Source: an uncultured Blastocatellia bacterium (GTDB lineage: Bacteria; Acidobacteriota; Blastocatellia; Pyrinomonadales; Pyrinomonadaceae). Taken from it: a DNA stretch of 31,746 nt. The position numbers were made by a program, and so were the translations under genes. Below the pieces are notes generated by a model, which was not told the DNA's origin, made no database searches, and worked only from the letters and a program-made list of their open reading frames with translations. How positions within the stretch are numbered: the stretch's first letter is position 1; the number at the start of each line of letters is the position of its first letter. Of this stretch, positions 1-7,828 are shown piece by piece. The stretch is from contig CAMLLD010000077.1 in the NCBI GenBank assembly GCA_946480785.1, positions 1 to 31,746 on the forward strand. The letters are read 5' to 3'.

Positions 1-53
1 CACTCGCATTCTCTTCACCTTCGCACGCATCGCGTTGCAAAGACGTTAATTCT

Positions 54-539
54 CTACCACAGTATCGAGCGCGGATAACGACGCGCGAGCAACGCGTCAA
101 CTCCCCACTTGCGTCCGGCCGCGCCGATCACGAGGGCGAGCGCAACGAACATCGGGATCAACAGCTCCCAGATCCACGACGTACCCATTTCAGCAATCCA
201 GAGTGTGCTTAAAAAGAAGAACGCGGCGAGCGCCACGGGCCGTGTCAGTAGTCCGATGAACAAGAGCACGCCGAACGTGATTTCAGTAAAGCCCTGCATT
301 GGACCAGCAATTGTAGAGTGGTTCGCCATCACCGCCATGACGCTCTTCAGCAACTGCGGCGCCCCGCCCTTCGCGATGTAGTAATTGATCAGTCCCGCAT
401 AACCGGCCGGGCTGTAAAGGCCCTTGCCGAGGTTCTCAAAAAAGACGGAGATAAAAAGACAACCCAGCGCGACGCGCAGCAGCGTCAGCGCGCACTGCGC
501 GCCCTTGCCGGATGGTACGTCATGCAATGAACTACTCAT
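54..539 (-). CDS. DoxX family membrane protein
   Basis: A 161-residue integral membrane protein with about four hydrophobic segments (roughly residues 18-36, 65-80, 85-110 and 122-142) and the DoxX-like spacing of a conserved Gly-rich first helix (LLRVALGCLFI, then FENLGKGLYSP). DoxX/DoxD-like proteins are small membrane proteins linked to quinone-related redox or oxidative stress functions, but most members have no proven activity. The start ATG overlaps the stop of the upstream ABC ATPase gene as ATGA, so translation is probably coupled and this is the last gene of a four-gene operon. Family assignment is fairly safe; the role is unknown. Confidence 0.85.
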   Translation of the reverse strand: MSSSLHDVPSGKGAQCALTLLRVALGCLFISVFFENLGKGLYSPAGYAGLINYYIAKGGAPQLLKSVMAVMANHSTIAGPMQGFTEITFGVLLFIGLLTRPVALAAFFFLSTLWIAEMGTSWIWELLIPMFVALALVIGAAGRKWGVDALLARRYPRSILW

Positions 540-1465
540 TGGGGTCCTCCTGTGGGGGCAACTGTCTTCGTCAAACGAAGAAACGCTTCTTCCAAAGTTT
601 CCTGGGCCGGGCTCAACTCATATACCTTGATCCCGCGCGCGACCAGCAGCGCGTTCACCGCCGAGATGCTTTCCGCGTCCGCTTCGATCCGCAAAGACGA
701 ATCACCGTTGCGGCTAACCTTTACCGTAGGTTCTTTCGACACTAACTCAAAAGCACGCGATAGATCGTCAACGCGAACTCTGTAGCGAGTGGCCGGCGCT
801 ACCAACGCTTCCGGACCACCTTCGTAAAGCAAGCGTCCCTCGTGAATGATGCCGACGCGATTGCAAAGCTGTTCGATCTCGCTGAGCAGATGGCTCGACA
901 GCAAAACAGTCAACCGGAAATCATCACGCAAACGGCGAATCAGGTTGCGCGTTTGCTGAATGCCCTGCGGATCCAGTCCATTCGTGGGCTCGTCGAGAAT
1001 GATAACTTCGGGCGTCGGCAGCAGCGCCTGCGCGATGCCGAGGCGTTGGCGCATGCCGTAAGAATAAACCTTTACCGGATCGCGCGCTCGTTCGCGCAAG
1101 TCGACGATCTCGAGCACCTGGTCCACGCGCGTAGTTTGCACGCCGCCGGACAGCGAAGCGAGCAGTTGCAGGTTCCGACGGCCGGAAAGGTTATCGTAAA
1201 ACGCCGGCGACTCGATGATCGCGCCGACGCGCGAGCGTGCCCGCAGATATTCCCAATTGGAACCCTGTACCGGAAACTTGATCGTGCCCGACGTTGGTCT
1301 CACGAGCCCGAGCAACATCCGCAGCGTAGTTGACTTCCCTGCTCCGTTTGGGCCAAGGAAACCGTAGATGTCACCGCGCTCGACGCGTATCGTCAAACGA
1401 TCTACCGCCGTGCGTCCCTTGAAACGCTTCGTCAGGTTTTCGGTTTGTAATGCTATGTCCGGCAT
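536..1465 (-). CDS. ABC transporter ATP-binding protein (ABC-2 exporter type)
   Basis: A 309-residue nucleotide-binding subunit. Visible are Walker A GPNGAGKST (about residues 38-46), the signature region YSYGMRQRLGIAQAL, Walker B VIILDEPTNGLDP and the switch His in LLSSHLLSEIEQL. A C-terminal extension of about 80 residues resembles the DUF4162 tail common in ABC-2 drug or polymer exporters. The frame is open upstream to 1615, but I chose the ATG at 1465: homology begins at MPDIALQTENLTKRF, and the upstream extension overlaps the preceding gene and reads as a shadow. It sits 7 nt after that gene's stop and overlaps the DoxX start by 4 nt. Its membrane partner is most likely the permease at 2296-3147. 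Confidence 0.92.
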   Translation of the reverse strand: MPDIALQTENLTKRFKGRTAVDRLTIRVERGDIYGFLGPNGAGKSTTLRMLLGLVRPTSGTIKFPVQGSNWEYLRARSRVGAIIESPAFYDNLSGRRNLQLLASLSGGVQTTRVDQVLEIVDLRERARDPVKVYSYGMRQRLGIAQALLPTPEVIILDEPTNGLDPQGIQQTRNLIRRLRDDFRLTVLLSSHLLSEIEQLCNRVGIIHEGRLLYEGGPEALVAPATRYRVRVDDLSRAFELVSKEPTVKVSRNGDSSLRIEADAESISAVNALLVARGIKVYELSPAQETLEEAFLRLTKTVAPTGGPQ

Positions 1466-1472
1466 CACAATA

Positions 1473-2294
1473 TCAGAGGCCGACTTCCACCAACAACGGC
1501 CAGTGGTCCATGCGGCCGACCGCTGCGTTGCGCAACACCTGGACGCGACCAACCTGCCGGAGCGACTGTGGACCAAAGACGTAATCGATGCGGCGATCGT
1601 TGATGGCCGTATCACCCGCGCTGCGCCCGAGATCGCGAAAGTGGCGCAGGATGTTGCTGTACGATTCGCTGTCGTGTTTCAGGTTGTCAGTATAAAGATT
1701 GCTCTCGTTGCCGGCGTTGAGCTCGAAGTTGAAATCGCCGGCGATGAAAACGTCGGACGATTGTGCTTGCGCCCAGTCGATTAGCGCTTCGGTGTAGCTG
1801 CGGCGGCGCGCGGCGTTGAAGGCGTCAGCATGCGCGCTTAGCAGCAGCACCGGTTTTGTCATTGCGCCCGTTTGGAACAAAGCGCTCATCGCGTAACGAG
1901 CACCGACGGGCACGGGAATAAACGTTGCGCTCCCATTCTTAATCAGCACCGCCTCGAACCGATCTGCTCTTCCCTGTTGCGCCACCGCGCCGTGGTACTT
2001 TCCGTGTAACAAACCGAGCAGACTATTCAATTGCGCGCTGCCGGTTAGTTCCTGAAGCGCAACTGCGTCGGGATCTTCGCGCAGGATTACGTCGGCAACG
2101 GCAGGCAGATCTTTGTCGTGCGCGCGCGTGTCGTCTTCGAGTTCTGCGTAACCGATGTTCCAGGTGAGCAAGCGCAGCGAGTGCGGATCGTTAACAGAAT
2201 TTGTTGTTCTTTCAGACTCGTCCGGCTGCGCGAAATGGACCGCGCCGAGGATCATCAGAGCAAACAACAATGCCAGGACGATCTTCACCCACAT
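1473..2294 (-). CDS. endonuclease/exonuclease/phosphatase family protein, membrane-anchored or secreted
   Basis: A 273-residue protein with an N-terminal hydrophobic signal or anchor (residues 2-22), followed by the EEP fold. The motifs are in order: LLTWNIGY (metal or phosphate-binding Asn), VALQEL (metal-binding Glu), a SAHAD stretch, FIAGDFNFE (catalytic Asp and Asn), RRIDYVF and MDHWPLLVEV (terminal Asp-His pair). All expected catalytic residues are present, so it is probably an active Mg-dependent phosphodiesterase acting outside the cytoplasm; the substrate (nucleic acid, phospholipid or inositol phosphate) cannot be told. It starts 1 nt after the stop of the ABC permease gene and ends 7 nt before the ATPase gene, so it is an unusual insert inside an ABC transporter operon. 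Confidence 0.85.
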   Translation of the reverse strand: MWVKIVLALLFALMILGAVHFAQPDESERTTNSVNDPHSLRLLTWNIGYAELEDDTRAHDKDLPAVADVILREDPDAVALQELTGSAQLNSLLGLLHGKYHGAVAQQGRADRFEAVLIKNGSATFIPVPVGARYAMSALFQTGAMTKPVLLLSAHADAFNAARRRSYTEALIDWAQAQSSDVFIAGDFNFELNAGNESNLYTDNLKHDSESYSNILRHFRDLGRSAGDTAINDRRIDYVFGPQSLRQVGRVQVLRNAAVGRMDHWPLLVEVGL

Positions 2295-2295
2295 C

Positions 2296-3147
2296 TCAGG
2301 TCACGATGTCCTTTCGCTCGAAGATCACTACCGTTGCGAGCAACAGCCCGGCGGTATACGCGCCGCAGATACAGGCGTAATGCCAAAGACTCTGCCACGG
2401 AATTTCGGGCTTGAACACGTCGCGCCAGAAGTCCATGTCGGTGGTGAAGAAGTAAGGGCGCAGATGCTCGAAGAACTCGACGCGCCCGACGATGTAGAGA
2501 GCGAGGTAAGCGGCGATAGTCATCACGATCGCCTGTGCCGGCGACTCGAACAGCACCGAACAAAGCAGTGCGAGCGCGGCGATTACGAGCAGCGCCCACG
2601 TGCCGGAGAGTGCGGCGTAAGCGAAGCGCACTAGTGCTTCGTCGCGCATGATCTTCCCGGGTGCGTCGACGAGGTTGAGCGGGCCGGGATAGAGCTCGAG
2701 GTTGCCCCAACCGACGAAGATCAAACCGATAACCAGGTTCAAGCCGATGAAGAACGTTAACAACAGGCACGCGTGAAATGCGGTGACTAAGAACTTCGCG
2801 AGTACGAGCGAGGCGCGCGAGATCGGGCGCGTGCAGATCATGCGGAGCGTGCCCGCGCGTGCCTCGCCCGCGATCTGCGAGCCCGCGCTCATGGACACAA
2901 AAATCGGCAGCAGCAACGTGAAGGAAAATAGCAGCGAGTAGAGCGCGAAGGTCAGGCCGTTGAAATATTGTTTCGACTCGTAAGTGTATTTGAACTGCTC
3001 GACCGCCTGGCCGCCGGTCTTGCGCTCCGCATAGGTGTAGAACCCCCAAAGCATGAGGGCCACAAAACCGATTAGGACCAGGAACGAGAGATAGAAGCTC
3101 CTGGCGCGAAGCAATTTTTCCAGTTCGAGTTTGAGTAGCGTGAGCAT
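2296..3147 (-). CDS. ABC-2 type permease subunit
   Basis: A 283-residue membrane protein of the ABC-2 permease type. It begins MLTLLKLELEKLLRARSFY, the usual amphipathic N-terminal coupling helix, and then has about six hydrophobic segments (around residues 19-38, 60-82, 105-130, 145-165, 190-215 and 255-275). SMSAGSQIAGEARAGTLR is the typical loop preceding the third segment. It is the first gene of the minus-strand operon and should pair with the ATPase encoded two genes downstream. The reading frame is closed by a stop shortly upstream of this ATG, which fixes the start. Substrate unknown. Confidence 0.88.
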   Translation of the reverse strand: MLTLLKLELEKLLRARSFYLSFLVLIGFVALMLWGFYTYAERKTGGQAVEQFKYTYESKQYFNGLTFALYSLLFSFTLLLPIFVSMSAGSQIAGEARAGTLRMICTRPISRASLVLAKFLVTAFHACLLLTFFIGLNLVIGLIFVGWGNLELYPGPLNLVDAPGKIMRDEALVRFAYAALSGTWALLVIAALALLCSVLFESPAQAIVMTIAAYLALYIVGRVEFFEHLRPYFFTTDMDFWRDVFKPEIPWQSLWHYACICGAYTAGLLLATVVIFERKDIVT

Positions 3148-3293
3148 ACCTCTGAATTCCGGTTGTTAACTGAACGTGCGTTGCGAAGCCCGTGTTCGCC
3201 ATATTAACGAACCGCCACGCGGTCGCAACCGGACTAGCCACAGCGCACCTCCCGCAGTAGAGTGGAGCTTAGCGAATCAGACGCGAAACAGCG

Positions 3294-5126
3294 ATGAACG
3301 CGGAGCCACTCGACAACAAGTACCAGATCGAACAACTCCTCGGACAGGGAGGCATGGGCGCGGTCTATCGCGCCACGCATCTCGGCACGAAGCGCACCGT
3401 GGCGCTGAAAGTGATTCGTCCGCAACTCTCGGCTCACGATCAATTCGTCGCACGCTTTCGCCGCGAAGCCGAAGCCGCCGGCCGCTTGCGACACCCAAAC
3501 GTCGTTGACGTTACCGACTTCGGACTCGCGCAAACTGCGGCCGGGCCGGTTGCCTACCTCGTGATGGAGTATCTCGACGGCTGCACCCTCGCCGAAATCG
3601 TGGCCGAGGAAGGCGCGCTGCCGATCCCGTGGGTCGTCGACATTCTCGAACAGGTTTGCTCCGCGGTCGAAGCCGCACATCACGCCGGCATCATCCACAG
3701 AGATCTCAAGCCCGACAACATCTGGCTCGAGCCAAACGGCCGCGGCGGCTACACCGTCAAAGTCCTCGACTTCGGCTTAGTGAAACTGAGCGACTCGGAT
3801 CACACCGCGTCTACTGCCGCTCCCACACCACGCTTACCAGCGACCGAAAGCGAAAGCGAAACGCTGTTTCGCGGCACGAGCGAAGAATCAGCCACGCTAA
3901 TCAAATCGTCACCGGTCAAATCATCCCTCACAGAATCGTCGACGACGCAGGACGAGAACCTGACTGCGGTCGGTTCGGTCATGGGCACTCCATACTATAT
4001 GTCGCCCGAACAATGTCGTGGCGAACCGCTCGATACGCGTTCCGACATCTACAGTCTCGGCGTGGTTGCCTATCGTCTGTTGACCGGCGAAACACCTTTC
4101 AAAGGCGCACCCGAAGAAGTAATCGAACTTCACAAAACCGCCGCGCCACCGCCGCTCCGCGAAAAGAACCGCAAGGTCCCGCGAAAGATGGCGCGCATCG
4201 TGATGTCTGCCCTCGCTAAAGATCCGGCGCAGCGACCGCAGAGCGCAGCCGGCTTCGCCTCCGCCCTGCGAGCGAGTTGGGAAGGACCGACGCACTTATT
4301 GCGACAGGCATTCGCGCTCTACAGCGAACACTTTCCGACGTTCTTCAAGATCGCGCTCTTAGGCTACGCGCCGTTCACCCTGCTCGCGCTTTTGTATCGT
4401 TTCTCAGACGTGTTCATCGATCCGACGCGCCTGTCGTGGACGCAACTGATGATCATGTCCGCGGTGTTTTTTCTCACGCTGATCGTCTCGCTGTTGTTTG
4501 CGTACTTCTTTGTCTCGGCAGCGACAGTGCCAGTTGTCGTCCAATTAACAATAGCGCCGCTGCGGTCGATAAGAATAAAATCGGTGCTGGCGGCATTGAA
4601 ACGACGCTGGCGCATTTTCGCGCTCACGTCACTGCTCGTCATGACGTTGATACTGCTTGGTTCGGTGCTCTTTGTAATACCCGGCTTGATCGCCGCTACT
4701 GTTTACGGGCTTTACGGACCGGTGACGATTATGGAGCAGCACGGCGTGCGCGGCACACTGCGACGCAGTCAAACACTGAGTCGCAGATCATTAGTGACCG
4801 TGCTCGTCATCACGCTGGTCCAGTTCACTTTGCCGGTCGTGATCGGAAAGGCAGCGGTGACGACAGACATAACGTTGAAGCTCAACGACAACTTCTCTCC
4901 CAAACAATTTGGCTTCAACTTCTCGATGTCGGGGGGCTCTGTTTTCGCGGAGTTGTTGAATGTGTTCGTCACGCCGTTGACCGCGATCATGGCGTCGCTG
5001 CTTTACCTGAAGACGCGCAAGGCCGGCGGTGAATCATTGAGAGATGCGAGCAATCAGTTTGAGACGCTCGACTTACCGCGAAGCAAATGGCAGGCGCGCA
5101 TGAAAAGCCGCTGGACCAACATGTGA
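3294..5126 (+). CDS. membrane-anchored Ser/Thr protein kinase
   Basis: A 610-residue Hanks-type kinase. The kinase domain covers about residues 10-325: glycine loop GQGGMG (17-22), Lys39 in VALKV, catalytic HRDLKPDN (135-142), DFG (159-161) and SPEQ (237-240) in place of APE. All catalytic residues are intact. Between DFG and GTPYYMSPEQ lies an unusually long insert of about 60 residues (166-226) packed with Ser and Thr. The C-terminal half (about 340-575) is a multi-pass membrane domain with about six segments, followed by a short basic tail. No PASTA or other known extracellular sensor repeats are visible. It is followed after 11 nt by a cytochrome P460-like lipoprotein gene, so the two probably form an operon. 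Confident as a kinase; the signal sensed is unknown. Confidence 0.93.
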   Translation: MNAEPLDNKYQIEQLLGQGGMGAVYRATHLGTKRTVALKVIRPQLSAHDQFVARFRREAEAAGRLRHPNVVDVTDFGLAQTAAGPVAYLVMEYLDGCTLAEIVAEEGALPIPWVVDILEQVCSAVEAAHHAGIIHRDLKPDNIWLEPNGRGGYTVKVLDFGLVKLSDSDHTASTAAPTPRLPATESESETLFRGTSEESATLIKSSPVKSSLTESSTTQDENLTAVGSVMGTPYYMSPEQCRGEPLDTRSDIYSLGVVAYRLLTGETPFKGAPEEVIELHKTAAPPPLREKNRKVPRKMARIVMSALAKDPAQRPQSAAGFASALRASWEGPTHLLRQAFALYSEHFPTFFKIALLGYAPFTLLALLYRFSDVFIDPTRLSWTQLMIMSAVFFLTLIVSLLFAYFFVSAATVPVVVQLTIAPLRSIRIKSVLAALKRRWRIFALTSLLVMTLILLGSVLFVIPGLIAATVYGLYGPVTIMEQHGVRGTLRRSQTLSRRSLVTVLVITLVQFTLPVVIGKAAVTTDITLKLNDNFSPKQFGFNFSMSGGSVFAELLNVFVTPLTAIMASLLYLKTRKAGGESLRDASNQFETLDLPRSKWQARMKSRWTNM

Positions 5127-5137
5127 GGTATAGACAA

Positions 5138-5698
5138 ATGAATCGAATTCTATGCGTAACACTCGTGCTGCTGCTGTTGAGCGCGTGTTTCCTGCTCCGG
5201 ATGCAGAACGCAGCGACGGAAGGCTTCAATTTCGACGCCGCGGAACTCACCAACAAAAAGCTGTGGACCCAGGTCAACGACCAGCCCTATCGCATCCCGA
5301 CAGAGCTCGATGCCCTCTGTGCCGCCCCGATGGCCCAGGATTACAAGCAATTGGCTGAACGATCCGGCAATCCGCACATCGCCTCGTCCATCAATGTTTT
5401 CGTCAACAACGCCGGCAAACAGGCGATGTTTGAGAAGCAGCCGCACTTTCCCGAAGGCTCCATCATTGTGAAGCAGAAGCTCGCTCCGTCTTGGGAGCGC
5501 AATCAGCCGGTGCTCTATACGGTGATGAGAAAGCGGAAGGCCGGTTACAACCCGACGGTGGGTGACTGGGAGTTTTCGGTTGTGAGCGGTGATGGCAAAC
5601 AGCTTCAGGCGAGTGGAAAATTGGAAAACTGCCAAGCCTGTCACGTCGGCAAAAAAGATACCGACTTCGTCTTTAGACCATACGCGAAGTTGCAGTAG
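5138..5698 (+). CDS. cytochrome P460-like heme lipoprotein
   Basis: A 186-residue exported protein. The N-terminus MNRILCVTLVLLLLSAC is a lipoprotein-type signal with Cys17 in a lipobox-like LSAC. The C-terminus has a CxxCH heme-binding motif (NCQACH), followed by KKDTDFVF, the arrangement typical of the cytochrome P460 family. Family members are mono-heme c-type proteins, some oxidising hydroxylamine through a Lys-heme crosslink; most homologues in heterotrophs have no known role. I chose the ATG at 5138 rather than the in-frame ATG at 5087, because the longer form overlaps the kinase gene and buries the signal peptide. Position 11 nt after the kinase suggests co-transcription. Confidence 0.82.
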   Translation: MNRILCVTLVLLLLSACFLLRMQNAATEGFNFDAAELTNKKLWTQVNDQPYRIPTELDALCAAPMAQDYKQLAERSGNPHIASSINVFVNNAGKQAMFEKQPHFPEGSIIVKQKLAPSWERNQPVLYTVMRKRKAGYNPTVGDWEFSVVSGDGKQLQASGKLENCQACHVGKKDTDFVFRPYAKLQ

Positions 5699-5732
5699 CT
5701 CACCGCCGGGAAGGAATGTTTTCTCACGCGGT

Positions 5733-7082
5733 TTACTTTTTCCGTGAACGTCGCCGCACTGGCGCGCGATACTTGAGCAAGTCTTTGTGTCTCGTATTCA
5801 GCATGTAGCCTAAGGTCTGATACGAGATGCCGAGTGTGCGGGCGGCATCGGTCACACTGCCTTTAGCTTGCCGAAGCGCCAGCCTGATCGCTTGCTGCTC
5901 GATCGTCTTTTTCTCCTGGCCCAATGCGCGACCGGAAACAGCCTCCCCTTTATCCACGGCCGCGAGGTGTTCGCCCAATTCCTGAAACGCTGCGAGCGCG
6001 GCATCAGCGGCGCGGCTGTTAACGCCAATCTGTTGGGCCAGATCGATCGCGCGTCGAAACGCGGCGAGTGCGGCACCAAAATGGGTGAGACGGGCCAAAG
6101 CCCGGCCATGTGTTACGAGAGCTTCCGCTAACGTGTCGTGCCGGCCGCTCCGCTCCAGAATCCGCACCGCCGAGCGCGCGACTCGTTCGGCCTCGATGAG
6201 GCGTCCCTGTTCGAGAAACACAGACGCGCGCGTGTCATCGACTTGCGCGATCGAGCCGGGATCTTTGAGACTGCCAAAGACGCGGCGCGCATGGTCCAGG
6301 TGTTTGTGTGCCTCGTTGAAACGACGAATCGTGAAGTAGAGCAGGCCCAAGTTGTTTTCAACACTGGCGAGATAACATCTGTGCTCCGCTTTCTCAAAGT
6401 AGTAACTCGCGGCGGCATACTCGACCAACGCGCGGTCGAGATATTCTGACTTGCGTTCTGTTTCCCACAACCTTTCCAAGACATTCGCGAGCGTCGAGTA
6501 GTAGCTGCCTTTGAGCGTCTGATTATTGAGCTTCTGAAACAGCGTTGCGTAATCAGTCAGGATGCTAAGTGCCTTGTGACCCTCCGTCGCTTCGAGCTCC
6601 ACGATCGCGATTCGCAAGACAGCTTTCGCCTTTAGCTCGTTGTCGACGGTCAGCCGTGAGAGAGCATCGGCGAGCACGTCGCGGGCCTCGTTGATCTCGC
6701 CCGTGCGCCAGTAACACAGCGCCAGTTCCGTTTGCGCTTCGGCGATCTTCTTTCGATAGTTGCTGGTCTGAAAGATCGTGAGGCTTTCGCTGATTAAATT
6801 CTTCGCGGTTTCCTGCGCCTCGTGTATCTGTTGCCTGCTGCCGATCACGCCGGTCAGGACGCCGGCGCGCAACAAGACCTCGCCTTTGGCACTCGGCTCC
6901 AGGCCTTTGACGCGGGGCCGCTCGCCGAGTCGCCGCCAGTAATCGGCGAGGGCCTTGCGGGCTTCGTCGTACTCGCCTTTGTTTTCGTGTTCCCGCGCGA
7001 GGTCGCAGCAGAGCTCGGCGTGAGTGGCCACACTAAGGGCCGGATTGTCCAATTCGCGCAGCAGTGAGGCCCGTAAGGTCAA
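5733..7082 (-). CDS. TPR-repeat regulator with C-terminal FIS-type helix-turn-helix
   Basis: A 449-residue cytoplasmic protein, almost entirely helical. Residues about 20-375 form a TPR superhelix: repeated units with Tyr/Ala/Gly patterns such as ALCYWRTGEINEARDVLADAL, NLGLLYFTIRRFNEAHKHL and ALVTHGRALARLTHFGAAL. After a linker (about 375-393) comes a DNA-binding domain (about 395-437, AIRLALRQAKGSVTDAARTLGIS then YQTLGYML) of the FIS/HTH_8 type, and a basic tail RRRSRKK. There is no receiver or AAA+ domain. The start is probably the TTG at 7082. It is divergent from a small secreted peptide gene across a 150-bp region with a strong palindrome. The layout recalls peptide-sensing TPR regulators, but that role is inferred. 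Confidence 0.85.
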   Translation of the reverse strand: MTLRASLLRELDNPALSVATHAELCCDLAREHENKGEYDEARKALADYWRRLGERPRVKGLEPSAKGEVLLRAGVLTGVIGSRQQIHEAQETAKNLISESLTIFQTSNYRKKIAEAQTELALCYWRTGEINEARDVLADALSRLTVDNELKAKAVLRIAIVELEATEGHKALSILTDYATLFQKLNNQTLKGSYYSTLANVLERLWETERKSEYLDRALVEYAAASYYFEKAEHRCYLASVENNLGLLYFTIRRFNEAHKHLDHARRVFGSLKDPGSIAQVDDTRASVFLEQGRLIEAERVARSAVRILERSGRHDTLAEALVTHGRALARLTHFGAALAAFRRAIDLAQQIGVNSRAADAALAAFQELGEHLAAVDKGEAVSGRALGQEKKTIEQQAIRLALRQAKGSVTDAARTLGISYQTLGYMLNTRHKDLLKYRAPVRRRSRKK

Positions 7083-7190
7083 GTGAGAAACAAGCCTTTC
7101 AGTTTGAATGCAAGGAAGATCCAGGGCGAGCGGGAATCTTACGCACTCTGTTTCGCCCTTGCAAGATCTTTCTTAAGTGCTTTAGTTTGG

Positions 7191-7213
7191 GAGATGCAAA
7201 ATTTTTGCATCTC
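7191..7213. promoter_or_regulatory. perfect 23-bp palindrome (11-bp arms, 1-bp centre)
   Basis: GAGATGCAAAA, one T, then the exact reverse complement TTTTGCATCTC. It lies 5 bp upstream of the AGGAGG of the small peptide gene and 109 bp from the start of the divergent TPR/FIS-HTH regulator. It could be an operator for a dimeric regulator, with the adjacent regulator the obvious candidate, or if transcribed a very stable leader hairpin next to the ribosome binding site. It is not placed like a terminator of any gene on either strand. Confidence 0.7.
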
Positions 7214-7218
7214 ACGCT

Positions 7219-7224
7219 AGGAGG
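7219..7224 (+). promoter_or_regulatory. strong Shine-Dalgarno (AGGAGG) deciding a GTG start
   Basis: A perfect AGGAGG with 8 nt to the GTG at 7233. It is one of the few full-consensus sites in the window and is the main reason to accept the short GTG-started frame as a real gene. Confidence 0.8.
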
Positions 7225-7232
7225 AACCTACA

Positions 7233-7388
7233 GTGAAACCCTTACTCGCCGCGATCCTTACGTTGACGTTGGCGTTGTCTGCGTCGGCGGGTCAGATACA
7301 AACGCCCGGCGCTGCGGCGACCGGGAGCACCACGCCGCCCGTTAGTACGACCGTTCTTCTCGCGGTCGTCAGCCTGATTTACGGGTAG
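7233..7388 (+). CDS. small secreted peptide, 51 residues
   Basis: A GTG-started frame that reads MKPLLAAILTLTLALSASAG at its N-terminus, a textbook signal peptide with probable cleavage after ASA (residue 19). The mature part starts GQIQTPGAAATG and runs through a Ser/Thr/Pro linker into a hydrophobic C-terminus (VLLAVVSLIYG) that could be a membrane segment. The product would be a 32-residue exported peptide. It is divergent from the TPR/FIS-HTH regulator and has a perfect Shine-Dalgarno. I recognise no characterised family. It may be a signalling peptide precursor sensed by the neighbouring regulator, a small membrane peptide, or a secreted structural peptide; only the export signal is directly supported. 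Confidence 0.72.
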   Translation: MKPLLAAILTLTLALSASAGQIQTPGAAATGSTTPPVSTTVLLAVVSLIYG

Positions 7389-7550
7389 CGGTTCTTAGCT
7401 TCAATTTTCACACCAGACCTCGCTAGTCGTGGTATGGGCGAAGTGTGTGTATTTCCCTATAGCAAAATCCTTGCATGTTTTGCGGTGCTTCGTGCTGGTT
7501 GGCGGCGATTGCGCGGGACTGTTGACGACCACTATAAAGCCGTCTAAGCC

Positions 7551-7620
7551 CCGCACTCCCAGAAAGTGCGGCGGCCGGGGCGTCACTTGGGCCTTTGTCG
7601 AAGGGGGTTAGGTGACGCCC
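7551..7620. repeat. two adjacent hairpins
   Basis: First hairpin: CCGCACT (7551-7557) pairs with AGTGCGG (7565-7571) around a 7-nt loop. Second: GGGCGTCAC (7578-7586) pairs with GTGACGCCC (7612-7620), with a smaller inner stem CCTT/AAGG (7592-7595 and 7601-7604). All are perfect matches. No T-run follows, so these are not ordinary intrinsic terminators; a structured RNA or REP-like DNA is possible. Confidence 0.55.
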
Positions 7621-7641
7621 GCAACGCTCACGTGATCGCAG

Positions 7642-7740
7642 TTGGTGGCGCGGGCCGGAGTCGGTTGTGGAAGCGGCGATCGACGGTGTTAGCCGCGGTG
7701 GTGAAAGCCGCAGTCCACGGTGAACGCCGCACTCGATGCG
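7642..7740. repeat. degenerate tandem repeats, unit about 15-19 bp
   Basis: The clearest copies are AAGCGGCGATCGACGGTG (7671-7688), TTAGCCGCGGTGGTG (7689-7703), AAAGCCGCAGTCCACGGTG (7704-7722) and AACGCCGCACTCGATGCG (7723-7740), sharing a core close to AAgCCGCagTCgACGGTG. The stretch upstream to 7642 has weaker copies. Spacing is irregular, so it is neither a CRISPR array nor a perfect satellite. Confidence 0.5.
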
Positions 7741-7828
7741 ATCAGTACTTGTAACAGTTCGGAGCTTTAACAGCGGAGCGTCGCCCAGTGGCAGAGGGTA
7801 GGTGTGGCCCATTGCTAACGCGCTTCGC

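Noticed and set aside
2285..3241. A 318-residue minus-strand frame overlapping the ABC permease
   Set aside because: Same strand, other frame; Arg-rich with no domains, whereas the permease frame has clear membrane segments.
7083..7232. A sigma54-type promoter (GG-N10-GC) for the peptide gene, suggested by the FIS-type HTH of the neighbour
   Set aside because: TTGC at 7159-7162 has no GG at the required distance, and the regulator lacks the AAA+ domain needed to activate sigma54.
7407..7740. Possible CRISPR array
   Set aside because: Repeats are degenerate, adjacent without spacers and of unequal length; no cas genes are in the window.
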